Assembly: GCF_019083965.1 (NCBI RefSeq)
Contig: NZ_JAHRCY010000013.1
Location: 62,001-126,000 of the forward strand
Length of the DNA: 64,000 nt
Reading direction: 5' to 3'
Source: Catellatospora tritici
GTDB taxonomy: Bacteria > Actinomycetota > Actinomycetes > Mycobacteriales > Micromonosporaceae
Positions 17,051-25,320 of this stretch are shown piece by piece (the stretch's first letter is position 1; each line of letters begins with the position of its first letter). A model generated the notes under the pieces. That model was not told where the DNA came from and made no database searches. It worked only from the letters and a program-made list of their open reading frames with translations. The position numbers and the translations under genes are program-made.

Positions 17051-18256
17051 ATGGAACCGTTCTGCGTGAGCAGACGACGGGCCGCAGTGATCGCGTTGGG
17101 GGCGGTATTGGCGCTTCCTGTCGTCCTGCACCACACGGAGAAGCCGGCCGGCGCCGATGGCGGCCAGGGCCAGGCGGTGGCGTGGGGTGACAACGACAGC
17201 GGTGCTCTGGGCGACGGCACGACCATTCGTCGCCCAGAGGCCGTGGTGGTCGAGGGCCTCAGCGGGGTGAAGGCGTTGTCAGGCAGTCTCAGCCGCGGAC
17301 TGGCGCTGCTGAACACCGGGACAGTCCGAACCTGGGGGAACAACGAAGAAGGGCAGCAGGGCGACGCCACCACGACCAACCATCTCACGCCTGGCGCGGT
17401 GCCCGGGGTCGACAGGGCCAGCGCCGTGGCCGCCGGTGGGGTGCACAGCCTCATCCTGCTCGATAGTGGCAAGGTCCTGGCCTTCGGTTCCAACAGGTAC
17501 GGTCAGCTCGGCATCGGCACCGTCTCCGACCGGGAGCGGCTGGTCGAGGTGCCCGGCCTCAGCCACGTACGGGCGATCGCGGCCGGCAAGTATCACAGCC
17601 TGGCCCTGCTCGACAACGGGAAGGTGATGGCCTGGGGCCTCAACGACCGGGGTCAGCTGGGCATCGGTGTCACCGATCCTGCCGAGACGGGGCGCTCCCG
17701 GCCGGTCGAGGTGGTGGGTCTGACCGGGGTGAAGGCCATCTCCAGCTTCTACGATCACAGCCTGGCCCTGCTGGACAACGAGGACCGCACCGTCAAGGCG
17801 TGGGGCGACAACTCGGGCGGCGTGCTGGGCAACGGCGTCACCGGTGGTCTGTCCAACACCCCGGTCGCCGTGCTGGGCCTGACCGACGTGGAGGCCATCG
17901 CGGCGGGCGGGACGTTCAGCCTGGCCCTGCGCGGCAACGGCAAGGTCAAGGCGTGGGGCGACAACACGTTTGGCCAGCTCGGTCTGGGCGTGGCCTCGGC
18001 GCCCCGCAACCGGCCGACTGACAACGTGGTCGGCCTGTCCGGTGTTCGTGCCATCGCCGCCGGGATCGGGCATGGCATGGCACTGGTCGACAGCGACGAC
18101 GACATCGTGAAGACCTGGGGTATCAACAACGCCGGCCAGCTCGGCGACGGCCTCATCAACTCGGCCCCCAACCCCACGCCGATCACCGTGCAGACCACCC
18201 TGGCGCACATCGGCGTCATCGCCGCCGGCCACTTCAGCTCCTACGCGGCCGACTGA
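17051..18256 (+). CDS. Secreted RCC1 repeat (beta-propeller) protein
   Basis: 401 residues from ATG 17051 (GGGGGGAAT just upstream). The N-terminus is a signal peptide (RRRAAVIALGAVLALPVVL). About seven RCC1 repeats follow, recognisable by VxAWGxNxxGQLGxG and GLxxVxAIAAGxxHSLALLDNGKV. The protein is nearly all propeller, with no extra C-terminal domain, unlike the RCC1/PKD protein at 9212. RCC1 propellers in bacteria usually mediate extracellular protein or glycan binding; no catalytic role is expected. A strong hairpin terminator follows. Confidence 0.9.
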   Translation: MEPFCVSRRRAAVIALGAVLALPVVLHHTEKPAGADGGQGQAVAWGDNDSGALGDGTTIRRPEAVVVEGLSGVKALSGSLSRGLALLNTGTVRTWGNNEEGQQGDATTTNHLTPGAVPGVDRASAVAAGGVHSLILLDSGKVLAFGSNRYGQLGIGTVSDRERLVEVPGLSHVRAIAAGKYHSLALLDNGKVMAWGLNDRGQLGIGVTDPAETGRSRPVEVVGLTGVKAISSFYDHSLALLDNEDRTVKAWGDNSGGVLGNGVTGGLSNTPVAVLGLTDVEAIAAGGTFSLALRGNGKVKAWGDNTFGQLGLGVASAPRNRPTDNVVGLSGVRAIAAGIGHGMALVDSDDDIVKTWGINNAGQLGDGLINSAPNPTPITVQTTLAHIGVIAAGHFSSYAAD

Positions 18257-18276
18257 CGAGGTCGCCGACCCGGGAC

Positions 18277-18318
18277 TGAGGTCGACCCCGGCTCTTCGAG
18301 CCGCCGGGGTCGACCTCA
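18277..18318. terminator. Perfect 16-bp stem hairpin between convergent genes
   Basis: TGAGGTCGACCCCGGC (18277-18292) and GCCGGGGTCGACCTCA (18303-18318) are exact reverse complements with a 10-nt loop. The hairpin lies between the stops of the RCC1 gene (plus) and the dipeptidase gene (minus), so it probably serves both directions. Confidence 0.7.
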
Positions 18319-18357
18319 CGGTGGTGTGACGTCCTGGTCGATCCGGACGCCGCGTCG

Positions 18358-19428
18358 TCAGGCGCCCCAGATCCGCTCGGCGTAGTCGAGGAAGTTGCGG
18401 CCCATGATCTTCTCGATCCGGCCCGAGGTGAACCCGCGCTGCTCCAGCAGCGCGATGAGCTGCCGGAACTGGTCCACCCCGCGCAGGTCCACCACGAACG
18501 GGAAGGTGTCGGCGCGCTCCCCGGCGGCCCCGACCCCGGCGGCCTGGCGCTGGGCGACGTGCTCGGCGAGCTGGGCCCGGTAACCGTCGAGGTCGTCGAT
18601 GGAGGTGACGGTGCCGTCGGTGCCGATGCCGACGGCGTCCTCGCCGCAGACGTTCACGGCGTGCACGATGTGCTCGACGACGTCGGCGGCGCGGGCGTGG
18701 CCGGTCGGGTTGAGGAACGGCATGAAGTAGATGCCGACGAAGCCGCCCTGCTCGGCGACCAGGCGCAGTTCCTCGTCGGTCTTGTTGCGGGGCAGGTCGG
18801 TCAGTGCGCGGCAGCCGGTGTGGTTGATGGACACCGGGCGGGTGGCGGTGCGGATGGTATCCAGGCAGGTGTTCTCGCCGCTGTGGGACAGGTCGACCAT
18901 GATCCGGTGCTGCTCGAGCGTGGCGACGACGTCGCGGCCGAACGGCGTCAGGCCGCGGTTGTCCGGCGCCATGGAGCCGTCGCCGATGTGGTTGGCCTGG
19001 TTGTAGGTCAGCTGGATGACGCGTACGCCACGACCGGCGAACTCGGCGATGCGGTCGAGGTCGTCGCCGACGGCGACGGCGTTCTGGAAGCCGTAGATGA
19101 CGCCGACCTTGCCATCGTGGTGGGCGGCGCGGATGTCGGCGGCGGTGCGCACCTTGAGCAGGTCGTCGGGGTGCTGGTCGATGATGGCGTCCCAGACGTC
19201 GAGCTCGTGAATGGTGTGCTCGTAGGGCGGCATGTCGCCGAGGGTGTAGCCGAGGGTGATGTTGACGGCGGTGAGGCCGGAGGCGTGCGCGTCGGCGATG
19301 GTGCGGGCGTCGATGGTGAGCTCGTCGCTGGTCTGGATGAGCTTGCTCGCCGCGTCGGAGGAGTGCGGAGCGTTGGGGTTGTCGAGCGCGCCCAGCGCGT
19401 TGATGATCATGTAGTCGGTGGTGCTCAT
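18358..19428 (-). CDS. Peptidase M19-like (membrane dipeptidase family) protein
   Basis: 356 residues. M19 features are VDLSH (second metal-site His), PVSINHTGCRAL (following His), GFVGIYFMPF, and GIGTD (catalytic Asp). The usual N-terminal HxD metal motif is replaced by INALGALDNPN, and the bridging Glu segment reads VIYGFQNA. It therefore belongs to a divergent branch that may bind fewer metals. The ATG overlaps the TGA of the upstream amidohydrolase by one base (TGATG), so translation is coupled. Probably a cytoplasmic enzyme acting on dipeptides or N-acyl/carbamoyl amino acids, working with the amidohydrolase. Confidence 0.85.
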   Translation of the reverse strand: MSTTDYMIINALGALDNPNAPHSSDAASKLIQTSDELTIDARTIADAHASGLTAVNITLGYTLGDMPPYEHTIHELDVWDAIIDQHPDDLLKVRTAADIRAAHHDGKVGVIYGFQNAVAVGDDLDRIAEFAGRGVRVIQLTYNQANHIGDGSMAPDNRGLTPFGRDVVATLEQHRIMVDLSHSGENTCLDTIRTATRPVSINHTGCRALTDLPRNKTDEELRLVAEQGGFVGIYFMPFLNPTGHARAADVVEHIVHAVNVCGEDAVGIGTDGTVTSIDDLDGYRAQLAEHVAQRQAAGVGAAGERADTFPFVVDLRGVDQFRQLIALLEQRGFTSGRIEKIMGRNFLDYAERIWGA

Positions 19429-20747
19429 CAGGCGGGCGTTCCCTTCGGCTGCGGGGTGTATTCGGTGCGGTCGTAGCGGCGGCCGCGCTTGACGGTGAAC
19501 TCGACGGTGCGGATGTTCTCCAGGTCGGCGACCGGGTCGGCGGCCAGGACGACCAGGTTGGCGAGCTTGCCCGCCTCGACGGTGCCCATCCGGTCGGCGG
19601 CGCCCATGCTCATCGCACCGACCAGGGTGGCGCAGCGGATGACCTGTTCGGCCGGGATGCCGCAGCGGCGCCACAGGAACAGCATCTCGTCGTGCAGCGA
19701 CGGGAACGGCTGGTCCGGGTCGGTCTCGTAGTCGGTGCCGGTGCTGATCGGCACCCCGGCCAGGTAGGCGTCGGCGGTGAGCCGGATCGACAGGTCGATG
19801 TTGGCCAGGGCACGGTCGCGAGCGGCGTCGTCGTCGGCCTGCTCGGCCATCCAGATCCACATGCTCGCGGTGGCGTCGAGCACGGTGCCGCGGGCGATCA
19901 TCAGGTCGTACAGGGCGTCCAGGCGGGGGTGGCCGTCGCGGACCAGGGCGGCGGTGTCGATGGGCGCCTTGGTCTTGTAGCTGGTCAGCGACTCGTCGAC
20001 GGTCTGCTGGGCGAGCAGGGTCACGTGCGAGACCGCGTCGACGCCCGCCCCGACGACCTCGGCCGGGGTGGCCGGGAAGACGGCGGCGTGGGCCCAGACG
20101 GCGATGCCCTGGCGGTGTGCCTCGGCGGTGATCGCGGCGACGGTGCGGGCGGGCAGGTCGGCGTAGACCTTGATGGCGGTGGCGTGGGTGCCGCGGGCCA
20201 TCGCCACGGCCAGCGGCAGTTCGGTGTGGTCGTCGATGGCCTGCATCCACGGGACGTGCCCGGGGGTCTCGCCCTGCGACACCTGCCAGGTGCGCGGGTC
20301 GTCGAAGAAGTTGGGTCCGGCCATCAGCGCCGCGTAGTGGATGTCGGGGCCCGGGATCTCGCCGACGAGCGTGGCGCGGGTGAGGTCGGCGATCTGGCGC
20401 AGGTCGTCGGCCATGTCGCGGATGGCGGTGACGCCGCCGTACACCTGGCGCCGCAGCGCGGCCTCGGCGACGGGCCGGTTGGGCGGGGTGGCCAGGTGCT
20501 GGTGGGAGTCGATGAGCCCGGGGAGGACGTATCGGCCGGTCAGGTCGACCACGGTGGCGCCGTCGGGGACGTGGGTCTCGGCGTCCGGGCTGACCTGGGT
20601 GATGACCGGGCCGTCGACCAGGATCGTGATCCCGGTGCGAGCCGGTCCGCCGGTGCCGTCGATGAGAGTCGCGTTCCGGTACGCCACCACGGTCCCCGGT
20701 GCTGCCGGGGCGTGGGGCGTGGGGGCGCCCTCGTCCTCGTGTGCCAT
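19428..20747 (-). CDS. Amidohydrolase family protein (imidazolonepropionase/prolidase-like)
   Basis: 439 residues from ATG 20747, preferred over GTG 20756 because GGAGG ends 8 nt before it. It has a composite beta-sandwich start (AYRNATLIDGTGGPARTGITILVDG). The metal motif DSHQHL replaces HxH with H-Q-H, IKVYADL carries the bridging Lys, AHAAVFPA and VDAVSHVTLL provide histidines, and STGTDYE the catalytic Asp. The amidohydrolase fold closes with GTVEAGKLANLVVLAADPVADLENI. Related enzymes cleave N-acyl or Xaa-Pro amides. It is the first gene of a two-gene operon and is divergent from the IclR regulator. Confidence 0.9.
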   Translation of the reverse strand: MAHEDEGAPTPHAPAAPGTVVAYRNATLIDGTGGPARTGITILVDGPVITQVSPDAETHVPDGATVVDLTGRYVLPGLIDSHQHLATPPNRPVAEAALRRQVYGGVTAIRDMADDLRQIADLTRATLVGEIPGPDIHYAALMAGPNFFDDPRTWQVSQGETPGHVPWMQAIDDHTELPLAVAMARGTHATAIKVYADLPARTVAAITAEAHRQGIAVWAHAAVFPATPAEVVGAGVDAVSHVTLLAQQTVDESLTSYKTKAPIDTAALVRDGHPRLDALYDLMIARGTVLDATASMWIWMAEQADDDAARDRALANIDLSIRLTADAYLAGVPISTGTDYETDPDQPFPSLHDEMLFLWRRCGIPAEQVIRCATLVGAMSMGAADRMGTVEAGKLANLVVLAADPVADLENIRTVEFTVKRGRRYDRTEYTPQPKGTPA

Positions 20748-20764
20748 CGTCGCCACCTCCGCTT

Positions 20765-20781
20765 GTTACAACAGCTGTAAC
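20765..20781. promoter_or_regulatory. Probable IclR operator
   Basis: GTTACAACAGCTGTAAC is an inverted repeat (TTACA...TGTAA around ACAGC). It lies in the roughly 100-bp divergent gap, next to a second related half-site in TTTGTTGAAACC. It is close to the amidohydrolase start and upstream of the IclR gene. Confidence 0.5.
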
Positions 20782-20852
20782 ACTTGTATCGTTTGTTGAA
20801 ACCTCGCGGTACTGTACTCCCCGCCGGACCCGAAGCGAAAGGAGCGGTGACG

Positions 20853-21617
20853 ATGCCACGATCCGCCAGCTCCGCGGTGGACAAGGCGCTGGACCTGATC
20901 GAGGCCGTCGCCCGCGCCGACCGTCCCCAGCGACTGGGCGAGCTCGCCCAGTCCGTCGGCCTGCACCGCGCCACCGCGTACCGGGTGCTGCTGGACCTGG
21001 TCGCCCGGGGTTGGGTGCTGCGCATCGGCGAGCACTACCTGCCCGGCGGCGCCGCGCTGCAGGTGTCGCGGGCGGCCGCGGCCGGTTCGCTGGCCGCGCT
21101 CGGCCACCCGGTCCTGGAGCGGTTGTCGCAGGCCACCGACATGATGGTGAACCTGCAGGTGCTGGAGGCCGACCGGTCGCGCGTCGTCGACGCGGTCCGC
21201 CCCGCGCGGCTGCAGATGATCAGTGACCTGCTCGGCGAGGCGCTGCCGGTGCACCGGTTCGCCGGGCCGCTGGCGCTGGTGGCCCAGCTCGACCCCGCCG
21301 CGCGCGAGCCGTACCTGGTGCCCGCGCGCGAGGCCGGATATCCGCTCGACGGAGCGCGGGGGCTGTCGGCCGACCTCGACCGTGCCCGTGCGGACGGCTA
21401 CGCGCTGGAACGCGGCCGCAACGACAAGCTCATCGCCTCGATCAGCCGCGCCGTCGTGTCGGCCAAGGGCGTGCCGCTGTGCGCGCTGACCGTCGTCGGC
21501 CCCGACAGCGAGTTCGACGACGCCCGCGTGGCGCAGCTGCGTGGCCGGCTGGCCGAGGCGACCGCCGCGCTGGGCACCACGCTGACCACCCTCACCGACG
21601 ACGGGAGCAATCCGTGA
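20853..21617 (+). CDS. IclR-family transcriptional regulator
   Basis: 254 residues from ATG 20853 (AAAGGAGCGGTG upstream). The N-terminal IclR HTH is SAVDKALDLIEAVARADRPQRLGELAQSVGLHRATAYRVLLDLVARGWVLR. The C-terminal effector-binding domain contains the GEALPVHRFAGPLAL core and the SISRAVVSAKGVPLCALTVVGP region. It is divergent from the amidohydrolase/dipeptidase operon and overlaps the downstream cyclodeaminase gene by 4 bp. It therefore likely senses the substrate or product of this catabolic locus. Confidence 0.92.
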   Translation: MPRSASSAVDKALDLIEAVARADRPQRLGELAQSVGLHRATAYRVLLDLVARGWVLRIGEHYLPGGAALQVSRAAAAGSLAALGHPVLERLSQATDMMVNLQVLEADRSRVVDAVRPARLQMISDLLGEALPVHRFAGPLALVAQLDPAAREPYLVPAREAGYPLDGARGLSADLDRARADGYALERGRNDKLIASISRAVVSAKGVPLCALTVVGPDSEFDDARVAQLRGRLAEATAALGTTLTTLTDDGSNP

Positions 21618-22549
21618 ACGGCGTCCGCATCCTCGACCGCGAACAGACTCGGGCCGGGCTCGACCCGCTGCTGGTGCTCGACGCGGTCGCCGCCGCGCTG
21701 GTCGCGTTGAGCCGCGGCGAGGTGTCGGCGCCGCCGCGCATCGCCGCCATGGCACCGGCCGGGCTGCTGGGCGCGATGCCCGCGTACGTGCCGGGCCTGG
21801 GCCTGGCCGCCAAACTCGTCTCCGTCTTCGCCACCCCGGGACAACCCGGCCGCAGCACCCACCGCGGCATCGTCGCCCTCTACGACGAGCACGACGGCAC
21901 CCCGGTCGCGCTGCTGGACGCCGAACCCCTCACCGCCGTACGCACCGCGGCCTCGGCGACGCTGAGCATGCGCGCCCTGGCCCCGGATCCGGCCCGCATC
22001 GCCGTGCTCGGGGCGGGTGTGCAGGCGCGCGCCCAACTCGACCTGCTCGCCGCGCTCGGAATCGGCGTGCCGGTGACCGTCGGGGGGCGCGACCTGGACC
22101 GGGTCGCGGCGCTGGCCGCCGACTACGAGTTCGCCGCCGCGTCGGGCATCGAGGCCGCCGTGCGCGGCGCCGACGTGGTGTTCTGCTGCACCGGGGCCCG
22201 CGAGCCGCTGTTCCCGAGGGCGTGGCTGGCCGACGGCGCCCACGTCAGCTCGGTCGGCGGTTCGCACGGCTGCGAAGTGGACGCCGACACGATCGCCGCG
22301 GCTGCCCTGTTCGCGGAGTGGCCGGGGGCGGCCGCCGCGGCGCCGCCTGCCGGGGCGTTCGAGCTGCAGGGCGTCGACCCGGCGCGGGTGACCCTGCTCG
22401 GGTCGGTTTTGGACGGTCGGCACCCGGGGCGCGGCGGCGCGCTGTCCGTATACAAGTCCACCGGTCACGCGGCACTCGACGTGGCCGCCGCGGCGGTGGT
22501 GCACGCCTGGGCGAGAGCGACAGATGTCGGCACCGTGCTCGGGGGGTGA
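21614..22549 (+). CDS. Ornithine cyclodeaminase / mu-crystallin family protein
   Basis: 311 residues. The GTG overlaps the IclR stop (GTGA). The Rossmann dinucleotide motif is IAVLGAGVQARAQLDLL, preceded by DAEPLTAVRTAASATLSMRAL, the family signature with the substrate-contact Arg/Thr residues. VSSVGGSHGCEVDADTI follows. The family includes ornithine cyclodeaminase, alanine dehydrogenase and ketimine reductases, so the exact reaction is open. Coupling to IclR and proximity to an amidohydrolase and a dipeptidase suggest it processes an amino acid released by them. Confidence 0.88.
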   Translation: MNGVRILDREQTRAGLDPLLVLDAVAAALVALSRGEVSAPPRIAAMAPAGLLGAMPAYVPGLGLAAKLVSVFATPGQPGRSTHRGIVALYDEHDGTPVALLDAEPLTAVRTAASATLSMRALAPDPARIAVLGAGVQARAQLDLLAALGIGVPVTVGGRDLDRVAALAADYEFAAASGIEAAVRGADVVFCCTGAREPLFPRAWLADGAHVSSVGGSHGCEVDADTIAAAALFAEWPGAAAAAPPAGAFELQGVDPARVTLLGSVLDGRHPGRGGALSVYKSTGHAALDVAAAAVVHAWARATDVGTVLGG

Positions 22550-22582
22550 CCGCGAGGTATCCACTAATTCGCATGAACCGTC

Positions 22583-22588
22583 TACGCT
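22583..22588 (+). promoter_or_regulatory. -10 box predicting a leaderless transcript for the SHRW gene
   Basis: TACGCT ends 7 nt before GTG 22596, which has no Shine-Dalgarno. This supports both the start choice and an independent promoter for the three-gene module despite the short distance from the cyclodeaminase gene. Confidence 0.5.
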
Positions 22589-22595
22589 GACGCGG

Positions 22596-24644
22596 GTGAT
22601 CACGAGTTCGCCGTGGGGCGCGGGCGAAGCATTGGCGTACGCGCACGCCGGCGGCCCGCGCCCGTACGACGAGATCGGCTCCCGGTTCCGGTCGGCCGCC
22701 CCGCAGACCGGGGCCGTGCCGCTGCGGACCATCACCGATCTGCGCCGCGAGCGCGACATTCGCACGCGCGGCCGCCTGCCCGCCCGGCTGCAGGGCCTGC
22801 TCGACCACGCCGACCGGCTCGCCCACCGCCCGATCGACCTGCCCACGGTCTCCGGTCGGATGGGCTGGGAGGTCCGCGGCGAGGTGATCCACCTGACCGT
22901 GCACCCCGACGGGCAACCGCCGCAGGTCTGGTCGTTCCCGCTGACCGCCCCGCCGACGCTGCTGCGCGACCAGGCCGAGGACGACGACGTGCCCGCCGGG
23001 GCCAACCAGACGCACCGCATCGAGCTGGCGGGCGTACGGTGGCTGCCGCTGCCGACCCTGGCCGCCACCGGCCGGATGCTGCGCATGCAGGACTGGCGCG
23101 ACCAGCTCGTCAGTGACGTCCACCCCGGACGGCTGTACCTGTTCGTGTCGCACCGCTGGCTCACCCCCGACGAACCCGACCCCGACGGCACCCAGGCGTG
23201 CGTGCTGGCCTGGCACCTGCTGTCGGCGGTGTGCGAGGCGGTGCGGGTGGCACACCTGCGCGGGCTGCGCCGCCCGCGCCGCCGCAGCACCATCCTCGGC
23301 CTGCCGATCGGCATGGCGGGCACGGAACTGGCCGAGGCGGTCGTGGTGAACGTGCTGCGGCCGCTGCTCGACGACGACGCGCTGGCCGTGCTGTACACGG
23401 AGGTCAGTGCCCTGGACGCGCTCACCGCCGACCGGGGGCTGGCCGCGGCGCTGGCCGACCCGGGGCTGTCCCGGCTGCGCGAGATCGTGGCCGCCTCGCA
23501 GCTGCTGCGCGCGGTCCTGGACCGGATCATGCTGTGGTACGACTACGCCTGCCTGCCCCAGCGCCCTCACGCCGACGCGCAGGAGGTGCGCGAGGTTGAG
23601 CAGGGACTGCGGGAACTGCGTGCCTACCAGCTCATCGGCCGTACCGTGGTAATGCTCGACGACGTCGACGCGCACCTGGCCAGCGCCTGGTGCACGCTGG
23701 AGGCACTGGTCGCCGACGCGCATCACACCAGCCTGCACCTGCTGCCGGGCGGCCCGGTGTCCGCCGACGCGGCCGAGGAGTCCGATCGGTTCCTGCGCGA
23801 GGCCCTGGCCGACCGGCCGCACCTGGTGTGGCGGGCGCTGCTGGACACCGAGGTGTTCGGGCTGCAGGACCGGGTCGCGTGCATGGCGCGGCTCGGCCTG
23901 GTCGCGACCCGCCCCGGTGACCTGCCGCTGGTCTACCAGCACCTGCTCGCCCTGGGCGCGCCGCAGGGCGTGCACGTCGACGACGCCGAGGTCGTCACCG
24001 GTGTGCTTCCGCTGCCGGTGGCCGGGGCGGACGTGTTCGTGCCGGTCGACACCGCCCGTCCGGTCCGGCCGACGCCGCCCGGCGGCGCCGGGCTCGACCT
24101 GACGGCGGCACTGCACCTGACCGGGGGCCCCGGCCCCGATCCCGCGCACCGGGCGTCCTGGCAGCGGTGGGACGTCGGCGCGCACGCCGTGATCGTGGCC
24201 GCGTGCGAGGCCGAGGCGGTCCTGGTCGCGGACTGGGTCCGCACCCATCCGGCGGAACTGGCCACCGCGCTCGGCGGCCCGGTCGGTTCGCTGAGCTGGC
24301 TGGCCAGCGACATCGCCCCGGTCGGGCACCTGCCGTCGGGGGCGCTGCGCACCGCCGTGGTCGAGGCCGACCGGTGGGTGCTGCTCACCTCCACCGCCCG
24401 GCTGCGGCACTGCGCCGCCACGGCCGCGGTGGTCACCGCGGTCACCACCGCCGGGCTGCCGCTGCTGCACGTGGCCATCGACCGGCGCGGCGACAACATC
24501 ACCGAGCTGCCACCGGGCGACCCCGCCGACCGGCGGGTGCGGCGCGTGCCCGCCGACCGGTTACGCCACGCCGACATCGCCGGCGGAGTGTTCCGCGCCG
24601 GGCTGATTCCACTGGCCTACGCGGTGGTCGGAGGAGACCGGTGA
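22596..24644 (+). CDS. SHRW/DYACLPQ protein with a TIR/HET-like core (682 aa)
   Basis: No named family is recognised with confidence. Visible landmarks are LYLFVSHRW (about 180-188), a WYDYACLPQRP segment (314-324), RTVVMLDD (349-356) and SAWCTLEAL (363-371). This order (beta strand plus SH, then W-x-D-x-x-C-L, then a vV strand, then S-x-W-C-x-x-E) parallels TIR domains and fungal HET domains (SYxWG...D..CINQ). Glu369 falls where TIR NADases carry their catalytic Glu. The C-terminal 300 residues are alpha/beta without motifs. The GTG start is supported by a -10 box at 7 nt; ATG 22524, inside the upstream gene, is an alternative. It overlaps the TPR gene by 4 bp. The TIR/HET link is inference. 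Confidence 0.6.
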   Translation: MITSSPWGAGEALAYAHAGGPRPYDEIGSRFRSAAPQTGAVPLRTITDLRRERDIRTRGRLPARLQGLLDHADRLAHRPIDLPTVSGRMGWEVRGEVIHLTVHPDGQPPQVWSFPLTAPPTLLRDQAEDDDVPAGANQTHRIELAGVRWLPLPTLAATGRMLRMQDWRDQLVSDVHPGRLYLFVSHRWLTPDEPDPDGTQACVLAWHLLSAVCEAVRVAHLRGLRRPRRRSTILGLPIGMAGTELAEAVVVNVLRPLLDDDALAVLYTEVSALDALTADRGLAAALADPGLSRLREIVAASQLLRAVLDRIMLWYDYACLPQRPHADAQEVREVEQGLRELRAYQLIGRTVVMLDDVDAHLASAWCTLEALVADAHHTSLHLLPGGPVSADAAEESDRFLREALADRPHLVWRALLDTEVFGLQDRVACMARLGLVATRPGDLPLVYQHLLALGAPQGVHVDDAEVVTGVLPLPVAGADVFVPVDTARPVRPTPPGGAGLDLTAALHLTGGPGPDPAHRASWQRWDVGAHAVIVAACEAEAVLVADWVRTHPAELATALGGPVGSLSWLASDIAPVGHLPSGALRTAVVEADRWVLLTSTARLRHCAATAAVVTAVTTAGLPLLHVAIDRRGDNITELPPGDPADRRVRRVPADRLRHADIAGGVFRAGLIPLAYAVVGGDR

Positions 24645-25270
24645 GCCCCCTCGACCCGACCGAGCGTTGGCTGGATGCGTACGCGCAGGCGCAGCGGCTG
24701 GCCGCCGCCGCCGACCACGCCGCCAGCGCCGCCCTGCTGCGCGAGGTCCTCACCGAGCTGTCCTGGGCCGACACCGTACCCGGCGGCCTGGCCGCGAAAG
24801 TGCACGGCCTGGCCGGGGCCAACGCGCTGCACCTGGGCGACTACACGGCCGCGGTCGCCCACACCGAGCAGGCGCTGCGGCTGTGTGAGACGGTCGGCGA
24901 CACCGAAGGCGCGGCGATCTACACGACCAACCTGGAGCTGGCGCGCCTGGCCGAGGGCGCCGGACGCGGCGACCCGGCGTCGCTGCGCGCCATCGACGTG
25001 CGCCGCCGCATCGCCGAAGCGCAGGACCTGTCCGACAGCGGCCGGTACGCGGTCAGCAACGGCGTGCTGCGGGGGCTGCTGGCCGACGCCGCCCCGGAGA
25101 CGGTGCGCCATCTGGCCAAGGTGTACGGCCTGCTCGGACTCAACCTGTACCGGCTGGGTCAGCTCGACGCCGCCCGCACCCACACCGAGGCGGCCCTGGC
25201 CCAGTGCCGCCGCACCGGCGACGCAGACGGGGTGCGGATCTACACCGCCAACCTCGCCGTGATCGGGTAG
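24641..25270 (+). CDS. TPR-repeat protein coupled to the SHRW gene
   Basis: 209 residues, starting at GTG 24641 within the GTGA overlap. It is almost entirely helical, with two obvious tetratricopeptide-like repeats of the same design: LAGANALHLGDYTAAVAHTE...LCETVGDTEGAAIYTTNL and LGLNLYRLGQLDAARTHTE...CRRTGDADGVRIYTANL. It likely mediates protein-protein contact or acts as a sensor/adaptor for the neighbouring proteins. It ends 50 nt before the Vps62-like gene. Confidence 0.75.
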   Translation: MSPLDPTERWLDAYAQAQRLAAAADHAASAALLREVLTELSWADTVPGGLAAKVHGLAGANALHLGDYTAAVAHTEQALRLCETVGDTEGAAIYTTNLELARLAEGAGRGDPASLRAIDVRRRIAEAQDLSDSGRYAVSNGVLRGLLADAAPETVRHLAKVYGLLGLNLYRLGQLDAARTHTEAALAQCRRTGDADGVRIYTANLAVIG

Positions 25271-25320
25271 ACGCGCCGAAACCGACCCCGCCGCGCCCGC
25301 CACGACGGCAGACTGCAGAG

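Noticed and set aside
18358..20859. Single 833-aa fusion of dipeptidase with an upstream arginine-rich half
   Set aside because: The upstream half is an out-of-frame reading of the amidohydrolase gene; the true dipeptidase ATG is at 19428.
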